A stretch of 64,000 nucleotides of DNA from Sporosarcina luteola (GTDB lineage: Bacteria; Bacillota; Bacilli; Bacillales_A; Planococcaceae): assembly GCF_023715585.1 (NCBI RefSeq), contig NZ_JAMBOK010000004.1:155926-219925 (forward strand). Direction: 5' to 3'. Within the stretch, counting starts at the first letter, position 1, and each line of letters starts with the position of its first letter. This document shows positions 54,937 through 64,000 of this stretch, one piece after another. The notes under the pieces are model-generated. The model did not search any database, had not been told where the DNA came from, and saw nothing but the letters and a program-made list of their open reading frames with translations. A program made the translations under genes and the position numbers.

Positions 54937-54955
54937 ATGCAAATATATTTTGCGG
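54937..54955. promoter_or_regulatory. Candidate RocR operator 2
   Basis: ATGCAA, a 7-base spacer, and TTGCGG have the same geometry as operator 1, 44 bases downstream, in the 5' leader. Confidence 0.55.
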
Positions 54956-54978
54956 CTAACTATCTGAGGAGGAGTAAC

Positions 54979-56523
54979 ATGATCCCATACAAACACGAAC
55001 CATTCACAGACTTTACACAAGCTGAAAACAAAAAAGCATATGAGGAAGCTTTGAAAACCGTCGAAGGCTATCTTGGTCAAGACTATCCGTTGATCATCGG
55101 CGGCGAACGTATTATGACAGAAGACAAACTCGTTTCGACGAACCCTGCAAATAAAGAAGAAGTGATCGGACGCGTTTCAAAGGCGAGCCGTGATCTTGCT
55201 GAGAAAGCGATGAACGTTGCTGACGAAACATTCAAAACGTGGAGCAAAGTGAAGCCGGAATTCCGTGCAGATGTATTGTTCAAAGCTGCAGCGATTATTC
55301 GTCGCCGTAAACATGAGTTTTCAGCGCTTTTGACTAAGGAAGCGGGTAAGCCATGGAACGAAGCGGACGCAGATACAGCGGAAGCGATCGACTTCCTGGA
55401 ATACTACGCACGTCAAATGCTTACATTGAAAAACGGCATGCCGGTTGAAAGCCGTCCTGGTGAATTCAACCGATTCGATTACATCCCACTAGGAGTCGGT
55501 GTCGTCATTTCCCCTTGGAATTTTGCATTGGCAATTATGGCAGGTACAACAGTAGCTGCATTGGTTACAGGGAACACAGTTTTATTGAAGCCTGCATCCA
55601 CAACGACTGTCGTTGCATATAAATTCATGGAAGTGCTCGAAGAAGCGGGAATGCCTGCTGGAGTTGTCAACTACATCCCAGGTTCAGGTGCTGAAGTCGG
55701 CGACTACCTCGTTGACCACCCAAGAACACGTTTTGTTTCCTTCACAGGTTCACGTGAAATCGGAACGCGTATTTACGAGCGTGCTGCAAAAGTGAATGAA
55801 GGCCAAATCTGGTTGAAGCGTGTCATCGCTGAAATGGGCGGTAAAGATACAATCGTTGTAGACAACAATGCAGATCTTGAATTGGCGGCTCAATCAATCG
55901 TCAAGTCAGCATTCGGTTTCAGCGGACAGAAATGTTCTGCTTGTTCACGCGCGGTTATCCATGAAGATGTGTATGATCAAGTCGTTGCACGCGTTGAGGA
56001 ATTGACAAAGGAATTGACGTACGGAGATCCTACGGACCAATCCAATTTTGCTGGGCCGGTTATCGACCAAGGCTCATTTGATAAAATCATGAGCTACATT
56101 GAAATCGGAAAAGAAGAAGGACGTCTTGTTGCAGGTGGAGAAGGGGACAGCTCAAAAGGCTTCTTCGTCGCGCCGACTGTATTTGCAGATGTTGATCCGA
56201 AAGCGCGCATCATGCAGGAAGAAATCTTCGGACCTGTTGTTGCAATTACAAAAGCGAAAAGCTTTGATGAGGCAATTGAAATTGCAAACAATACAGATTA
56301 TGGCTTGACTGGCGCAGTCATCACGAATAACCGTGAGCATATCGAACAGGCGCGTCAAGATTTCCACGTAGGGAACTTGTACTTCAACCGCGGCTGCACA
56401 GGCGCTATCGTCGGCTACCAGCCATTCGGCGGATTCAATATGTCCGGTACCGATTCCAAAGCGGGCGGACCAGACTACTTGCAATTACACATGCAAGGTA
56501 AAACAACTTCTGAAACTCTTTAA
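54979..56523 (+). CDS. rocA: 1-pyrroline-5-carboxylate dehydrogenase
   Basis: A 514-residue aldehyde dehydrogenase that oxidises pyrroline-5-carboxylate/glutamate semialdehyde to glutamate. The catalytic Cys is in [10 protein letters not shown], the general-base Glu is in IAEMGGKD, and there is a Rossmann FTGSREIG motif. The length equals Bacillus RocA. GAGGAGGAG precedes ATG 54979; the open frame from 54937 starts inside the operator. It leads the rocA-rocD-rocG set. Confidence 0.96.
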   Translation: MIPYKHEPFTDFTQAENKKAYEEALKTVEGYLGQDYPLIIGGERIMTEDKLVSTNPANKEEVIGRVSKASRDLAEKAMNVADETFKTWSKVKPEFRADVLFKAAAIIRRRKHEFSALLTKEAGKPWNEADADTAEAIDFLEYYARQMLTLKNGMPVESRPGEFNRFDYIPLGVGVVISPWNFALAIMAGTTVAALVTGNTVLLKPASTTTVVAYKFMEVLEEAGMPAGVVNYIPGSGAEVGDYLVDHPRTRFVSFTGSREIGTRIYERAAKVNEGQIWLKRVIAEMGGKDTIVVDNNADLELAAQSIVKSAFGFSGQKCSACSRAVIHEDVYDQVVARVEELTKELTYGDPTDQSNFAGPVIDQGSFDKIMSYIEIGKEEGRLVAGGEGDSSKGFFVAPTVFADVDPKARIMQEEIFGPVVAITKAKSFDEAIEIANNTDYGLTGAVITNNREHIEQARQDFHVGNLYFNRGCTGAIVGYQPFGGFNMSGTDSKAGGPDYLQLHMQGKTTSETL

Positions 56524-56700
56524 AGCGTAGGGCGCCTGCCTAGCAGAGGTTCGCAGTCTAAGGTCGCCACTTCCTGTGGCAACGACTGCATGACCGGCTT
56601 CCTGCCGGCCTCAGGCATAAGGCAAAGATATGAAGTGGCGTTTTTTGCCACATAGCAGCTTTGCCTTATGACCCCGAGCATCTGGCGCCTGAAGCTGGAT
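56524..56700. repeat. Interspersed repeat between rocA and rocD
   Basis: Its ends carry GGCGCCTG in both outer arms, and the interior has GTCGCCACTTCCTGTGGCAACGAC, read as a hairpin, plus CATAAGGC..GCCTTATG arms around TGGCG..TGCCA. It resembles 53309-53484 and, reversed, 20114-20205. Confidence 0.75.
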
Positions 56701-56776
56701 AACACTTTAATTAATTGAAGGAAGCAGTTCCACCGAAACGGGCTGCTTCCAGCTACATACAATGGGAGGGAAATAC

Positions 56777-57970
56777 ATGTCGGTTTCTGAAAAGATCATT
56801 TCACAGACGAACAAATTTGGGGCGAACAACTACCATCCACTGCCAATCGTTATTTCTGAAGCGGAAGGTGTTTGGGTCAAGGATCCAGAGGGGAATAAAT
56901 ACATGGATATGCTTTCCGCGTATTCAGCAGTGAACCAAGGACACCGCCACCCGAGAATCATCCAGGCTTTGAAGGATCAGGCGGATAAGGTAACGTTGAC
57001 TTCACGCGCATTCCACAACGACCAACTTGGCCCGTGGTATGAATTGATATGTAAACTATCCGGGAAAGATATGACATTGCCGATGAATACAGGGGCAGAG
57101 GCTGTTGAAACAGCTATTAAAGCAGCTCGTCGCTGGGCATATGACGTTAAAGGCGTTGAGGAGAACAAAGCAGAGATCATCGGTTGCAACGGGAATTTCC
57201 ACGGTCGCACAATGACGGCGGTCTCACTTTCCTCCGAAGCGGAATATAAGCGCGGTTTCGGTCCGATGCTTCCAGGCATCAAGTTGGTGGATTTCGGTGA
57301 TCTGAAAGCATTGGAAGAAGCGATCACTCCGAATACTGCAGCATTCATCATTGAGCCGATCCAAGGGGAAGCAGGGATTCTCATTCCGCCTGCAGGCTAT
57401 ATGAAAGCAGCGTACGAACTTTGTAAAAAACATAACGTCCTATTCATAGCCGATGAAATCCAGGCAGGTCTTTGCCGTACAGGTAAAATGTTCGCTTGTG
57501 AATGGGAAGGCTTCGAGCCTGATATGTACATTCTAGGGAAAGCATTAGGCGGCGGAGTGTTCCCGATTTCTTGCGTCGTAGCCAATAAAGATATTCTTGG
57601 CGTGTTCAATCCGGGTTCCCACGGGTCCACATTCGGTGGTAATCCAATGGCGTGTGCTGTCTCTATCGCTTCTTTGGAAGTTTTGCAGGATGAGAATCTA
57701 GCAGATAAATCACTTGAACTAGGGAATTACTTCATTGAACAATTGAAGGAAATCAACCATCCATCAATCAAAGAAGTGCGTGGACGCGGTCTGTTCATCG
57801 GCGTGGAACTTACGGAAGCGGCACGTCCATATTGCGAAGAGCTGAAGGAACTCGGTTTGCTGTGCAAAGAGACGCATGATACTGTCATCCGTTTCGCACC
57901 GCCTTTAATCATTTCAAAAGAAGAACTTGATTGGGCATTGGAAAAAATAAATAAAGTTTTTGCGAGTTAA
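56777..57970 (+). CDS. rocD: Ornithine aminotransferase
   Basis: A 397-residue class III PLP aminotransferase that turns ornithine plus 2-oxoglutarate into glutamate semialdehyde plus glutamate. The PLP lysine is in [11 protein letters not shown], the acidic pair is in [14 protein letters not shown], and there are [10 protein letters not shown] and [11 protein letters not shown] blocks. GGGAGGG precedes ATG 56777. The repeat upstream separates it from rocA, so joint transcription is not certain. Its product feeds RocA. Confidence 0.95.
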   Translation: MSVSEKIISQTNKFGANNYHPLPIVISEAEGVWVKDPEGNKYMDMLSAYSAVNQGHRHPRIIQALKDQADKVTLTSRAFHNDQLGPWYELICKLSGKDMTLPMNTGAEAVETAIKAARRWAYDVKGVEENKAEIIGCNGNFHGRTMTAVSLSSEAEYKRGFGPMLPGIKLVDFGDLKALEEAITPNTAAFIIEPIQGEAGILIPPAGYMKAAYELCKKHNVLFIADEIQAGLCRTGKMFACEWEGFEPDMYILGKALGGGVFPISCVVANKDILGVFNPGSHGSTFGGNPMACAVSIASLEVLQDENLADKSLELGNYFIEQLKEINHPSIKEVRGRGLFIGVELTEAARPYCEELKELGLLCKETHDTVIRFAPPLIISKEELDWALEKINKVFAS

Positions 57971-58057
57971 ATAAGTTTTACCCAAAATTCTCCCGGCGTA
58001 TGGTACAATATGTGCGGTAGAAAAATACATTATGAAATCAAAGAGGCGAACTTTTAC

Positions 58058-59302
58058 ATGACTGAAAACCTGAATCTGTTTACGTCTACACAAGTTGTCA
58101 TTAAGGAAGCACTTGATAAACTAGGCTATGATGAAGGAATGTACGATCTTCTGAAAGAACCAATCCGTATGGTGGAAGTTAGAATCCCTGTCCGCATGGA
58201 TGACGGGAAAGTGAAAGTATTCACTGGTTTCCGCGGTCAACATAACGATGCGGTAGGTCCAACGAAAGGCGGCGTCCGTTTCCATCCGGCGGTTACTGCT
58301 GATGAAGTACGAGCGTTGTCAATGTGGATGACATTGAAAGCGGGAATTGTCGATTTGCCATATGGCGGCGGTAAAGGCGGAATCATCTGCGACCCGAGAG
58401 AAATGTCCATGGGTGAACTAGAGCGTTTGAGCCGTGGTTATGTACGTGCGTTGAGCCAGGTAATGGGGCCGACGAAGGATATTCCAGCACCGGACGTTTT
58501 CACGAATGCTCAAATCATGGCTTGGATGATGGATGAATATAGTAGAATTGATGAATTCAACTCTCCTGGTTTCATTACAGGCAAGCCGATTGTTCTTGGC
58601 GGTTCTCAAGGACGTGACCGTGCAACAGCTGAAGGGGTAACGATCATTATTAACGAAGCGGCGAAAAAACGTGGAATCGATATGAAAGGTGCACGGATTG
58701 TCATCCAAGGATTCGGAAATGCAGGAAGCTTCCTTTCCAAATTCCTTCATGATGCAGGAGCGAAAGTTATTGGAATTTCCGATGCTTACGGCGCACTTCA
58801 TGATCCGGACGGATTGGACATCGACTATCTATTGGATCGTCGGGACAGCTTCGGAACGGTTACAACACTTTTCGATAACACGATTACGAATAGTGAACTA
58901 TTGGAATTGGATTGTGATATCCTTGTTCCAGCAGCTATTGAAAATCAAATTACCGAAAAGAACGCTCATGACATTAAAGCGAAAATCGTTGTGGAAGCGG
59001 CAAATGGTCCGACAACTTCTGAAGCTACGAAAATTCTTACGGAGCGGGGAATCCTCCTTGTGCCTGACGTACTAGCGAGTGCTGGCGGCGTAACAGTTTC
59101 CTACTTCGAATGGGTTCAGAACAATATGGGTTATTACTGGACAGAAGAAGAAGTTCGCGAAAAAATGACGAAGAAAATGGTTGATGCGTTTGAAAACGTT
59201 TATAATGTTGCATCAACTAGAAATATAGACATGCGTCTAGCTGCATATATGATCGGAATCCGCAAAACTGCGGAAGCATCCAGATTCCGTGGCTGGGCAT
59301 AA
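58058..59302 (+). CDS. rocG: Glutamate dehydrogenase
   Basis: A 414-residue hexameric Glu dehydrogenase. The catalytic lysine region is PYGGGKGGI, the Asp is in IPAPDVFTN, and the nucleotide motif is IQGFGNAGSF. It completes arginine and ornithine use by oxidising glutamate to 2-oxoglutarate. ATG 58058 follows AAAGAGG; the frame upstream to 58010 runs through the promoter, where TACAAT (58002-58007) is a likely -10. A RocG role, as opposed to a GudB role, is inferred from the roc neighbours. Confidence 0.94.
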   Translation: MTENLNLFTSTQVVIKEALDKLGYDEGMYDLLKEPIRMVEVRIPVRMDDGKVKVFTGFRGQHNDAVGPTKGGVRFHPAVTADEVRALSMWMTLKAGIVDLPYGGGKGGIICDPREMSMGELERLSRGYVRALSQVMGPTKDIPAPDVFTNAQIMAWMMDEYSRIDEFNSPGFITGKPIVLGGSQGRDRATAEGVTIIINEAAKKRGIDMKGARIVIQGFGNAGSFLSKFLHDAGAKVIGISDAYGALHDPDGLDIDYLLDRRDSFGTVTTLFDNTITNSELLELDCDILVPAAIENQITEKNAHDIKAKIVVEAANGPTTSEATKILTERGILLVPDVLASAGGVTVSYFEWVQNNMGYYWTEEEVREKMTKKMVDAFENVYNVASTRNIDMRLAAYMIGIRKTAEASRFRGWA

Positions 59303-59312
59303 CAAAAGCTAG

Positions 59313-59357
59313 ATATGAGAAAGCATCTCCTGGTAAAACGGGAGATGCTTTTTTACA
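59313..59357 (+). terminator. Terminator after rocG
   Basis: AAGCATCTCC pairs with GGAGATGCTT and a T-run follows. Confidence 0.92.
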
Positions 59358-59589
59358 CTTCTTCCGGCTCCGTTACATTGACGTGTTCCATCTTGGTCTC
59401 TTGAATCGTATCAAAAAGCAATCCTAACGAAATGAGTCCGGAAATCCCTACAATAATATAGAAGAAACGTGCAAACGGTTGAGCATGACCATCGGCAAAT
59501 TGGGCGACTACATCATAACTGAACAGCCCGACAACCCCCCAATTCAATGCACCTATAATTGTAATGGCCAACGCTAGTTTTTGAACCAT
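59353..59589 (-). CDS. yuzA: DUF378 small membrane protein (YuzA-like)
   Basis: A 78-residue protein with two membrane segments and the family start LALAITIIGALNWGVVGLF, then GISGLISLGLLFD. The function is unknown. GAGGAGG precedes ATG 59589. Its stop codon lies at the tail of the rocG terminator, which may serve both strands. It is divergent from the alcohol dehydrogenase gene. Confidence 0.87.
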   Translation of the reverse strand: MVQKLALAITIIGALNWGVVGLFSYDVVAQFADGHAQPFARFFYIIVGISGLISLGLLFDTIQETKMEHVNVTEPEEV

Positions 59590-59692
59590 AATTTCACCTC
59601 CTCAGGATAGGTTTCCCAATCCAACCCGTTCCATACTTGCATCACTCAATTCATTCTTGGATAATATACAGTAGAAATAGGAGGTCATCTAA

Positions 59693-60859
59693 ATGAAGGA
59701 ATTTGTTTTTCGAAACCCTGTTAAATTGATTTTTGGCAAAAACTCCATTGAAAAGCTCGCAAAGGAACTATCGTCTTATGGCGATAGAATCCTGGTTGTA
59801 TACGGTGGAGGGAGCATTAAAAAGAATGGCCTTTATGATGAGGTAATGGGAATCCTGAAAGAAGAGCAAAAGGAAGTGTTTGAACTTGCAGGCGTGGAGC
59901 CGAATCCACGTGTCAGCACCGCAAGGAAAGGGGCTGCACTTTGCAAAGAGCATAATATTGATTTCATATTGGCTGTCGGGGGCGGATCTGTCATTGATTG
60001 TACGAAATTAATTGCGACAGCTGCAAAATATGATGGCGACCCTTGGGATTTTGTCATTAAGAAAGATTCACCAACTGATGCAATTCCATTTGGGACGATT
60101 TTGACATTGGCGGCAACTGGTTCTGAAATGAATGCAGGCTCCGTAATTACAAATGAAGAAACAGAAGAGAAGTACGGGTGGGGAGGACCATTCAATTTCC
60201 CTAAATTCTCTATACTCGATCCGACTTATACGCTTTCCTTGCCGAAAGACCAAACCGTTTACGGCATTGTTGACATGATGTCACACATCTTTGAGCAGTA
60301 TTTCCATAGTGCGGCGAACACACCGCTTCAGGACGAGTTATGTGAAGGGGCTTTGCGGGCAATCATGGAAGCGGGGAAAGAACTCGTTGATGATCTGCAG
60401 AATTATAAGTTGCGGGAAACAATCCTTTTAGGGGGCACTTGGGGATTGAATGGCTTTTTAGGCATGGGGAATAATGGAGGGGACTGGGGGACGCATGATA
60501 TTGAACATGCCGTTTCAGCTGTTTATGACATTCCTCATGCAGGAGGGTTGGCTATTCTATTCCCGCATTGGATGAGACACACAGTAAAGCTTAATCCAGC
60601 TCGTTATGCAAGATTGGCCGTTAAAGTCTTTGGAGTAGATCCGGAAGGTAAAACGGATGAGGTTATAGCAAATGAGGGGATTGATAAATTGCGGGCGTAT
60701 TGGACGGCTATTGGTGCACCGGAAAGATTAGCAGATTACGGCATCGATGACTCGAAAATCGATATCATGGCGAATAAAGCTGCGATTAATGGGCCTCTAG
60801 GCAGATACGCACAATTGAGCGAGGAAGAGGTTAAATCCATATTGGTGGCTTCGTTATAA
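59693..60859 (+). CDS. Iron-containing alcohol dehydrogenase (butanol dehydrogenase type)
   Basis: A 388-residue group III alcohol dehydrogenase. The nucleotide motif is [11 protein letters not shown], and the metal-binding His/Asp residues lie in [11 protein letters not shown] and [25 protein letters not shown]. It matches the YugJ/BdhA-type NAD(P)H-dependent long-chain alcohol or butanol dehydrogenases, which reduce aldehydes. GGAGGTC precedes ATG 59693. It is monocistronic, with a shared bidirectional terminator downstream. Confidence 0.92.
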   Translation: MKEFVFRNPVKLIFGKNSIEKLAKELSSYGDRILVVYGGGSIKKNGLYDEVMGILKEEQKEVFELAGVEPNPRVSTARKGAALCKEHNIDFILAVGGGSVIDCTKLIATAAKYDGDPWDFVIKKDSPTDAIPFGTILTLAATGSEMNAGSVITNEETEEKYGWGGPFNFPKFSILDPTYTLSLPKDQTVYGIVDMMSHIFEQYFHSAANTPLQDELCEGALRAIMEAGKELVDDLQNYKLRETILLGGTWGLNGFLGMGNNGGDWGTHDIEHAVSAVYDIPHAGGLAILFPHWMRHTVKLNPARYARLAVKVFGVDPEGKTDEVIANEGIDKLRAYWTAIGAPERLADYGIDDSKIDIMANKAAINGPLGRYAQLSEEEVKSILVASL

Positions 60860-60867
60860 CAAAGAAA

Positions 60868-60908
60868 AGTAGAGGGGGGATTGCGTATCCCGCCCTCTAC
60901 TTTTTATT
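60868..60908. terminator. Bidirectional terminator between adh and CDF genes
   Basis: AAGTAGAGGG pairs with CCCTCTACTT, with T-rich tails on both strands; it overlaps the last codons of the CDF gene. Confidence 0.85.
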
Positions 60909-61907
60909 TTTCGGCAGTTTTTTTCGTGTCTCTTCAGACATTGTCGTTTCATTCACTCCCTGCCAAGTTTTAATTCCATCATCTTCATCAAATGAAATTA
61001 GGGCTTCGCGAACCCCTTTTTGCTTTAATACCATAGCCATTAGCCTGTCCCTGACATCATCGATATACGCAACGGTCTGTGTCGGGTCCACCTCCGCAAC
61101 CACTTCGACATGAAGGTATTCACCTTCTTTAATTACTTCTACTTTTTGAATGTCCTTGATGTCTGGATCCCTAGCGATGATTTTCGCAATATGGTTCAAC
61201 ATTTCTTCATCTGTTTCGCCGATCGCTCCTCTGGCATTCTCTAGGAACACCCTGCCGACGACGTAGAACATCATAATTCCGATCATCACGGATGCAATCC
61301 CTTCCGCTTGAAGGAATCCAGCAAAATGGGCAACCAATACCGCGACGAATGCCAATAAGCCACCTACAGTTGCCACCATGTCTTCCATGAAGACCAATTT
61401 AGTAGCAGGCTTGGCTTTATTCAAATGTGTTAAGCTGAAGAAGAATGCTTTCATTCCGGATAGATCATTACCGGTCTCATGCGCGATCTCCTTTGATGCC
61501 TTCAGTAGGACGTAGAACTCCAGTAAGGTTGCCAAGCCAAGGACACTTAAATTAATAACAAGTCCTTTTGTTTCGGTTGGATTCAATATATGATGCCAAC
61601 CTTCCTTCACGGCTTCATATGACATGATGCCCACGATAATGACGGCGCCTAAACAGACTAGATTGACAACCCTTCCGAAACCATTTGGAAATTTCGGGGT
61701 TGGCGCCTTCTTGGACAAGGCGGAACCAATATATACAAAGAATTGGTTTGCCGCGTCTCCCAAAGAGTGGAGCATTTCCGCAAACATCGCAACGTTACCG
61801 GTTAGCATATAGGCAATTGCTTTGAGAATGGCAATACCGGCATTGACTATGCCTGCCAACAGTGACGGCTTATTGCCGTCCTTCAATAGACGTAAAATAT
61901 CTCTCAT
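60897..61907 (-). CDS. Cation diffusion facilitator family transporter (YdbO-like)
   Basis: A 336-residue CDF protein with about six membrane segments and a C-terminal cytoplasmic domain. Metal-site residues HSLGD lie in segment 2; the usual second site HxxxD in segment 5 reads EDMVA, as in the ZnT9/YdbO branch, so metal choice may differ from CzcD. ATG 61907 is preferred to 61913 because GGAGG is then 9 bases away. It lies 10-16 bases after the mgtC-like gene in the same operon. Confidence 0.88.
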   Translation of the reverse strand: MRDILRLLKDGNKPSLLAGIVNAGIAILKAIAYMLTGNVAMFAEMLHSLGDAANQFFVYIGSALSKKAPTPKFPNGFGRVVNLVCLGAVIIVGIMSYEAVKEGWHHILNPTETKGLVINLSVLGLATLLEFYVLLKASKEIAHETGNDLSGMKAFFFSLTHLNKAKPATKLVFMEDMVATVGGLLAFVAVLVAHFAGFLQAEGIASVMIGIMMFYVVGRVFLENARGAIGETDEEMLNHIAKIIARDPDIKDIQKVEVIKEGEYLHVEVVAEVDPTQTVAYIDDVRDRLMAMVLKQKGVREALISFDEDDGIKTWQGVNETTMSEETRKKLPKNKK

Positions 61908-61923
61908 ATACATAAGCCTCCAT

Positions 61924-62646
61924 TTAAGGGAAGATTTCTAATTCGACTGATTTAATATAAGGGAGTTCCGTCAGCTCGGTATATAATTGTGTAGTTCCCT
62001 TTTTGGGGAGCGCGCTAAGACGAAAATCGACTTCATGCTCTGAAGGCTTATCGTCAAAATGCAATTGGCGAATGCGTAAGTTTTCCACTTTCATATTTTC
62101 GTCATTCAAAATCCTGATGAGATCATCAATTTTACTTTTATCCGACACGATGACAATGCACGCTGACTCCTTCGAACGGATTCTTTTCGGTCCGAATTTC
62201 CCGAGAAGGGGTGCAATGACCTCAATGACAAAGAGGATGCTCAATACAGCAAACGCGGCTTCGATGTAAAAACCGGCGCCGACTGCAATTCCGATGCTGG
62301 CAGCTCCCCAGATCATGGCAGCTGTTGTTAGACCTGTAATGTTATCGTTATCTCTTCTTAAAATAGCACCTGCACCGAGGAAACCAATTCCACTGACGAT
62401 TTGTGCAGCTAGTCGCAAGGGATCCATCGTTACATTAATATCATTCCTGGAAGGGACTAGATAAGCTGCTTCTATTGAGACGATTGTCAAAAGGCAACTA
62501 AAGGTAGATATGACTGCACTTGTTTTTAAACCGATTGGCTTCTTCTTTATTTCCCTCTCTACTCCGATAATTAAACTTAACCCTAAAGCAATTGCGATTT
62601 TAATTAATACTTCCGGATACATTGAATTATTTATGATCCATTCCAT
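61924..62646 (-). CDS. MgtC/SapB family membrane protein
   Basis: A 240-residue protein with about five N-terminal membrane segments and the MgtC signature (GLSLIIGVEREIKKKPIGLKT, read as LGLSLIIGVERE and KPIGLKTS), then GIGFLGAGAILRR and an ACT-like C-terminal domain (about residues 160-240). MgtC proteins influence Mg2+ homeostasis and ATP synthase activity. It is the first gene of a two-gene operon with the CDF transporter. Confidence 0.9.
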   Translation of the reverse strand: MEWIINNSMYPEVLIKIAIALGLSLIIGVEREIKKKPIGLKTSAVISTFSCLLTIVSIEAAYLVPSRNDINVTMDPLRLAAQIVSGIGFLGAGAILRRDNDNITGLTTAAMIWGAASIGIAVGAGFYIEAAFAVLSILFVIEVIAPLLGKFGPKRIRSKESACIVIVSDKSKIDDLIRILNDENMKVENLRIRQLHFDDKPSEHEVDFRLSALPKKGTTQLYTELTELPYIKSVELEIFP

Positions 62647-62763
62647 AGACTTTTCCCCCCACTATCATCATCTCGACACAGATATGCTATACTCTTTATA
62701 TTGTCTTTAGCCTAAAAAGGTTACAAACTAACCTGTACTCCCTTTGAAAGAGAAGTGTGCATC

Positions 62764-63666
62764 TTGGAAAAACCTACAATTCATCCGTATATTCCTATCA
62801 TCATAGGCGTCATATCCGTGGCGCTCTCAGCAATCTTCGTTAAACTCTCAACAGCTGATGCAGGCGTCATTGCATTCTATCGTATGTTGTTCACGGTTGT
62901 TCTCATGCTTCCGCTATTCCTCGCTAAATATAGGAAGGAAGTTTTTCTTCTCACGAAAAAAGACTGGATCTTCTCGGCGGTCGCAGGAGTTTTTCTAGCC
63001 TTTCATTTCATTCTATGGTTCGAATCGTTGAATTACACATCTGTAGCAAGCTCAACCGTACTCGTCACATTGCAACCGATTTTTGCTTTTGTCGGCACAT
63101 ATTTCTTCTTTAAGGAGAAGCTTTCATTTAAAACGATCTTGTCTGCAGTAATTGCAATCGCCGGCAGTGTCATCATCAGTTGGAGTGACTTCCAATTGAG
63201 TGGAACCGCTTTTTTCGGTGATATGCTTGCCTTAGCCGCTTGTGCGCTGATCACCGCATACTTGCTCTTCGGACAAGAAGTGCGTCAACGGCTGTCTCTC
63301 ATTACGTATACGTTTCTTCTATACTCAATCAGTACAGTAACACTCTTTTTTTATGTCCTCATAAAGGGGGAGTCATTCGGTCCGTATTCAACGTCAAATT
63401 GGTTCTGGTTCTTCATGCTCGCACTCATCCCAAATCTGCTTGGGCACTCGTTATTCAATTGGGCGGTTAAATGGGTGAGCACAAACGTCATCTCAATCGC
63501 TATCCTTTTTGAACCAGTAGGCGCGTCGATTCTTGCTTTCTATATACTGCATGAAAAGCTTTCTGCAGCGCAGATAACCGGCGGAATCGTTGTCATAGCT
63601 GGCATTCTATTGTTTATTATCGATGTGAAAAAAATCCGCGATAAATTCTTTTTAAAAAAGGCTTGA
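62764..63666 (+). CDS. EamA (DMT) family transporter
   Basis: A ~300-residue drug/metabolite transporter with ten predicted membrane segments arranged as two EamA repeats (about residues 8-140 and 150-290). ALSAIFVKLSTADAGVIAFYR and FEPVGASILAFYILHE are the repeat landmarks. The substrate is unknown; relatives export amino acids or metabolites. The start is uncertain between TTG 62764 and GTG 62755, both with weak ribosome sites. Its stop overlaps the first rrn promoter. Confidence 0.87.
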   Translation: MEKPTIHPYIPIIIGVISVALSAIFVKLSTADAGVIAFYRMLFTVVLMLPLFLAKYRKEVFLLTKKDWIFSAVAGVFLAFHFILWFESLNYTSVASSTVLVTLQPIFAFVGTYFFFKEKLSFKTILSAVIAIAGSVIISWSDFQLSGTAFFGDMLALAACALITAYLLFGQEVRQRLSLITYTFLLYSISTVTLFFYVLIKGESFGPYSTSNWFWFFMLALIPNLLGHSLFNWAVKWVSTNVISIAILFEPVGASILAFYILHEKLSAAQITGGIVVIAGILLFIIDVKKIRDKFFLKKA

Positions 63667-63692
63667 TTTTATATTAAGTTATGAGGTATAGT
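63663..63692 (+). promoter_or_regulatory. rrn promoter P1 (candidate)
   Basis: TTGATT (63663-63668), an 18-base spacer, and TATAGT (63687-63692). It overlaps the eamA stop codon. Confidence 0.55.
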
Positions 63693-63756
63693 ATTACTTG
63701 TCCTTAAGAGACAACAACGACAACAACATCTTCGAAAAAAAGATTTGAAAAAGTTG

Positions 63757-63785
63757 TTGACTCGAGGGTGACAACGTGTTATGAT
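63757..63785 (+). promoter_or_regulatory. rrn promoter P2
   Basis: TTGACT (63757-63762), a 17-base spacer, and TATGAT (63780-63785). The tandem P1/P2 layout is usual for rRNA operons. The leader to 63962 includes ACCTTGAAAACTGAACA, a stretch typical of Bacillales rRNA leaders and spacers. Confidence 0.85.
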
Positions 63786-63962
63786 AGAGAAGTCGCTGTG
63801 AAAGACGGCGAATCAATGAACCTTGAAAACTGAACAGCAAAACGTCAACAAATAAAGTTCTGGAGCCGACCTCGTCGGTGAAAAGAACAAACGAATCTTC
63901 GGATTCAAATTGACATCTTAATTGATGCCAGCAAGAAACTCGAGCTACTCGAATTTCTCTAT

Positions 63963-64000
63963 TATGGAGAGTTTGATCCTGGCTCAGGACGAACGCTGGC
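63963..64000 (+). rRNA. rrs: 16S rRNA, 5' end (partial)
   Basis: GGAGAGTTTGATCCTGGCTC followed by AGGACGAACGCTGGC is the universal bacterial 16S start. The gene runs off the window. The mature 5' end is placed within a few bases of 63963. Confidence 0.97.

Noticed and set aside
54840..54978. Sigma-54 (-24/-12) promoter for rocA
   Set aside because: I searched for a TGG..TGC pair at the right spacing and found none; a weak SigA-type promoter fits better.
53309..56700. Composite transposon carrying rocR-rocA
   Set aside because: The flanking repeats are short, without a transposase, and rocA-rocD-rocG are core catabolic genes; similar repeats occur elsewhere in the window without such an arrangement.

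Overview
This window looks like a stretch of chromosome from a spore-forming, low-to-moderate G+C Firmicute of the Bacillales, most likely a Planococcaceae genus such as Sporosarcina. The genus is an inference: gene content and order closely follow the Bacillus subtilis yus-suf-yun-yut-yui-mrp-yug blocks, a YunB-type sporulation protein is present, and the first ~38 bases of a 16S rRNA gene close the window. I saw no prophage, insertion sequence, transposase or CRISPR-cas locus.

Layout. 1-3906: fatty-acid beta-oxidation (end of fadN, fadA, fadE). 3998-5540: an ArsC/Spx-like protein, gcvH, a toprim protein and a thioredoxin-like protein. 5537-8607: SAM riboswitch and the methionine ABC importer metN-metP-metQ. 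8718-9917: a cation symporter. 10194-15439: sufCDSUB iron-sulfur assembly operon. 15731-19688: yunF-yunE-yunD-yunB-like genes. 19698-21831: lysine riboswitch and an NhaC-family transporter. 22104-23753: an NSS transporter with its 35-residue partner. 23924-32542: lipA, yutD, yutE, two NADH dehydrogenase-like flavoproteins, Fe-S carriers and small conserved genes. 32757-34900: YuiD-like protein and leucyl aminopeptidase. 35297-41164 (minus): complete mrpABCDEFG Na+/H+ antiporter. 41329-47791: membrane protein, class A PBP, MFS transporter, lipoprotein cyclophilin and PatB. 48241-52817: an ECF sigma/anti-sigma pair followed by a paralogue in which sigma and anti-sigma are one polypeptide. 53523-59302: arginine/ornithine catabolism (RocR-like regulator, rocA, rocD, rocG). 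59353-63666: alcohol dehydrogenase, CDF and MgtC transport genes and an EamA transporter. 63663-64000: tandem rrn promoters, leader and 16S start.

Themes. Sulfur and Fe-S metabolism recur (methionine uptake, suf, lipA, Nfu- and SufA-type carriers), as do Na+/H+ and amino-acid transport and redox-responsive respiration (a Rex-type operator lies on the yutJ promoter). Visible control includes two riboswitches, an ECF autoregulatory promoter and palindromic operators at roc, ndh and mrp.

Most unusual. (1) Four arrays with a conserved ~10-base core repeated at a strict 20- or 21-base pitch downstream of genes, the largest with 28 units. (2) The sigma/anti-sigma fusion protein. (3) A RocR-like AAA+ regulator that has lost the sigma-54 contact loop, with two same-geometry palindromes at the rocA promoter. 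(4) A ~66-base double-hairpin element found in four copies, each inside a different larger intergenic repeat.
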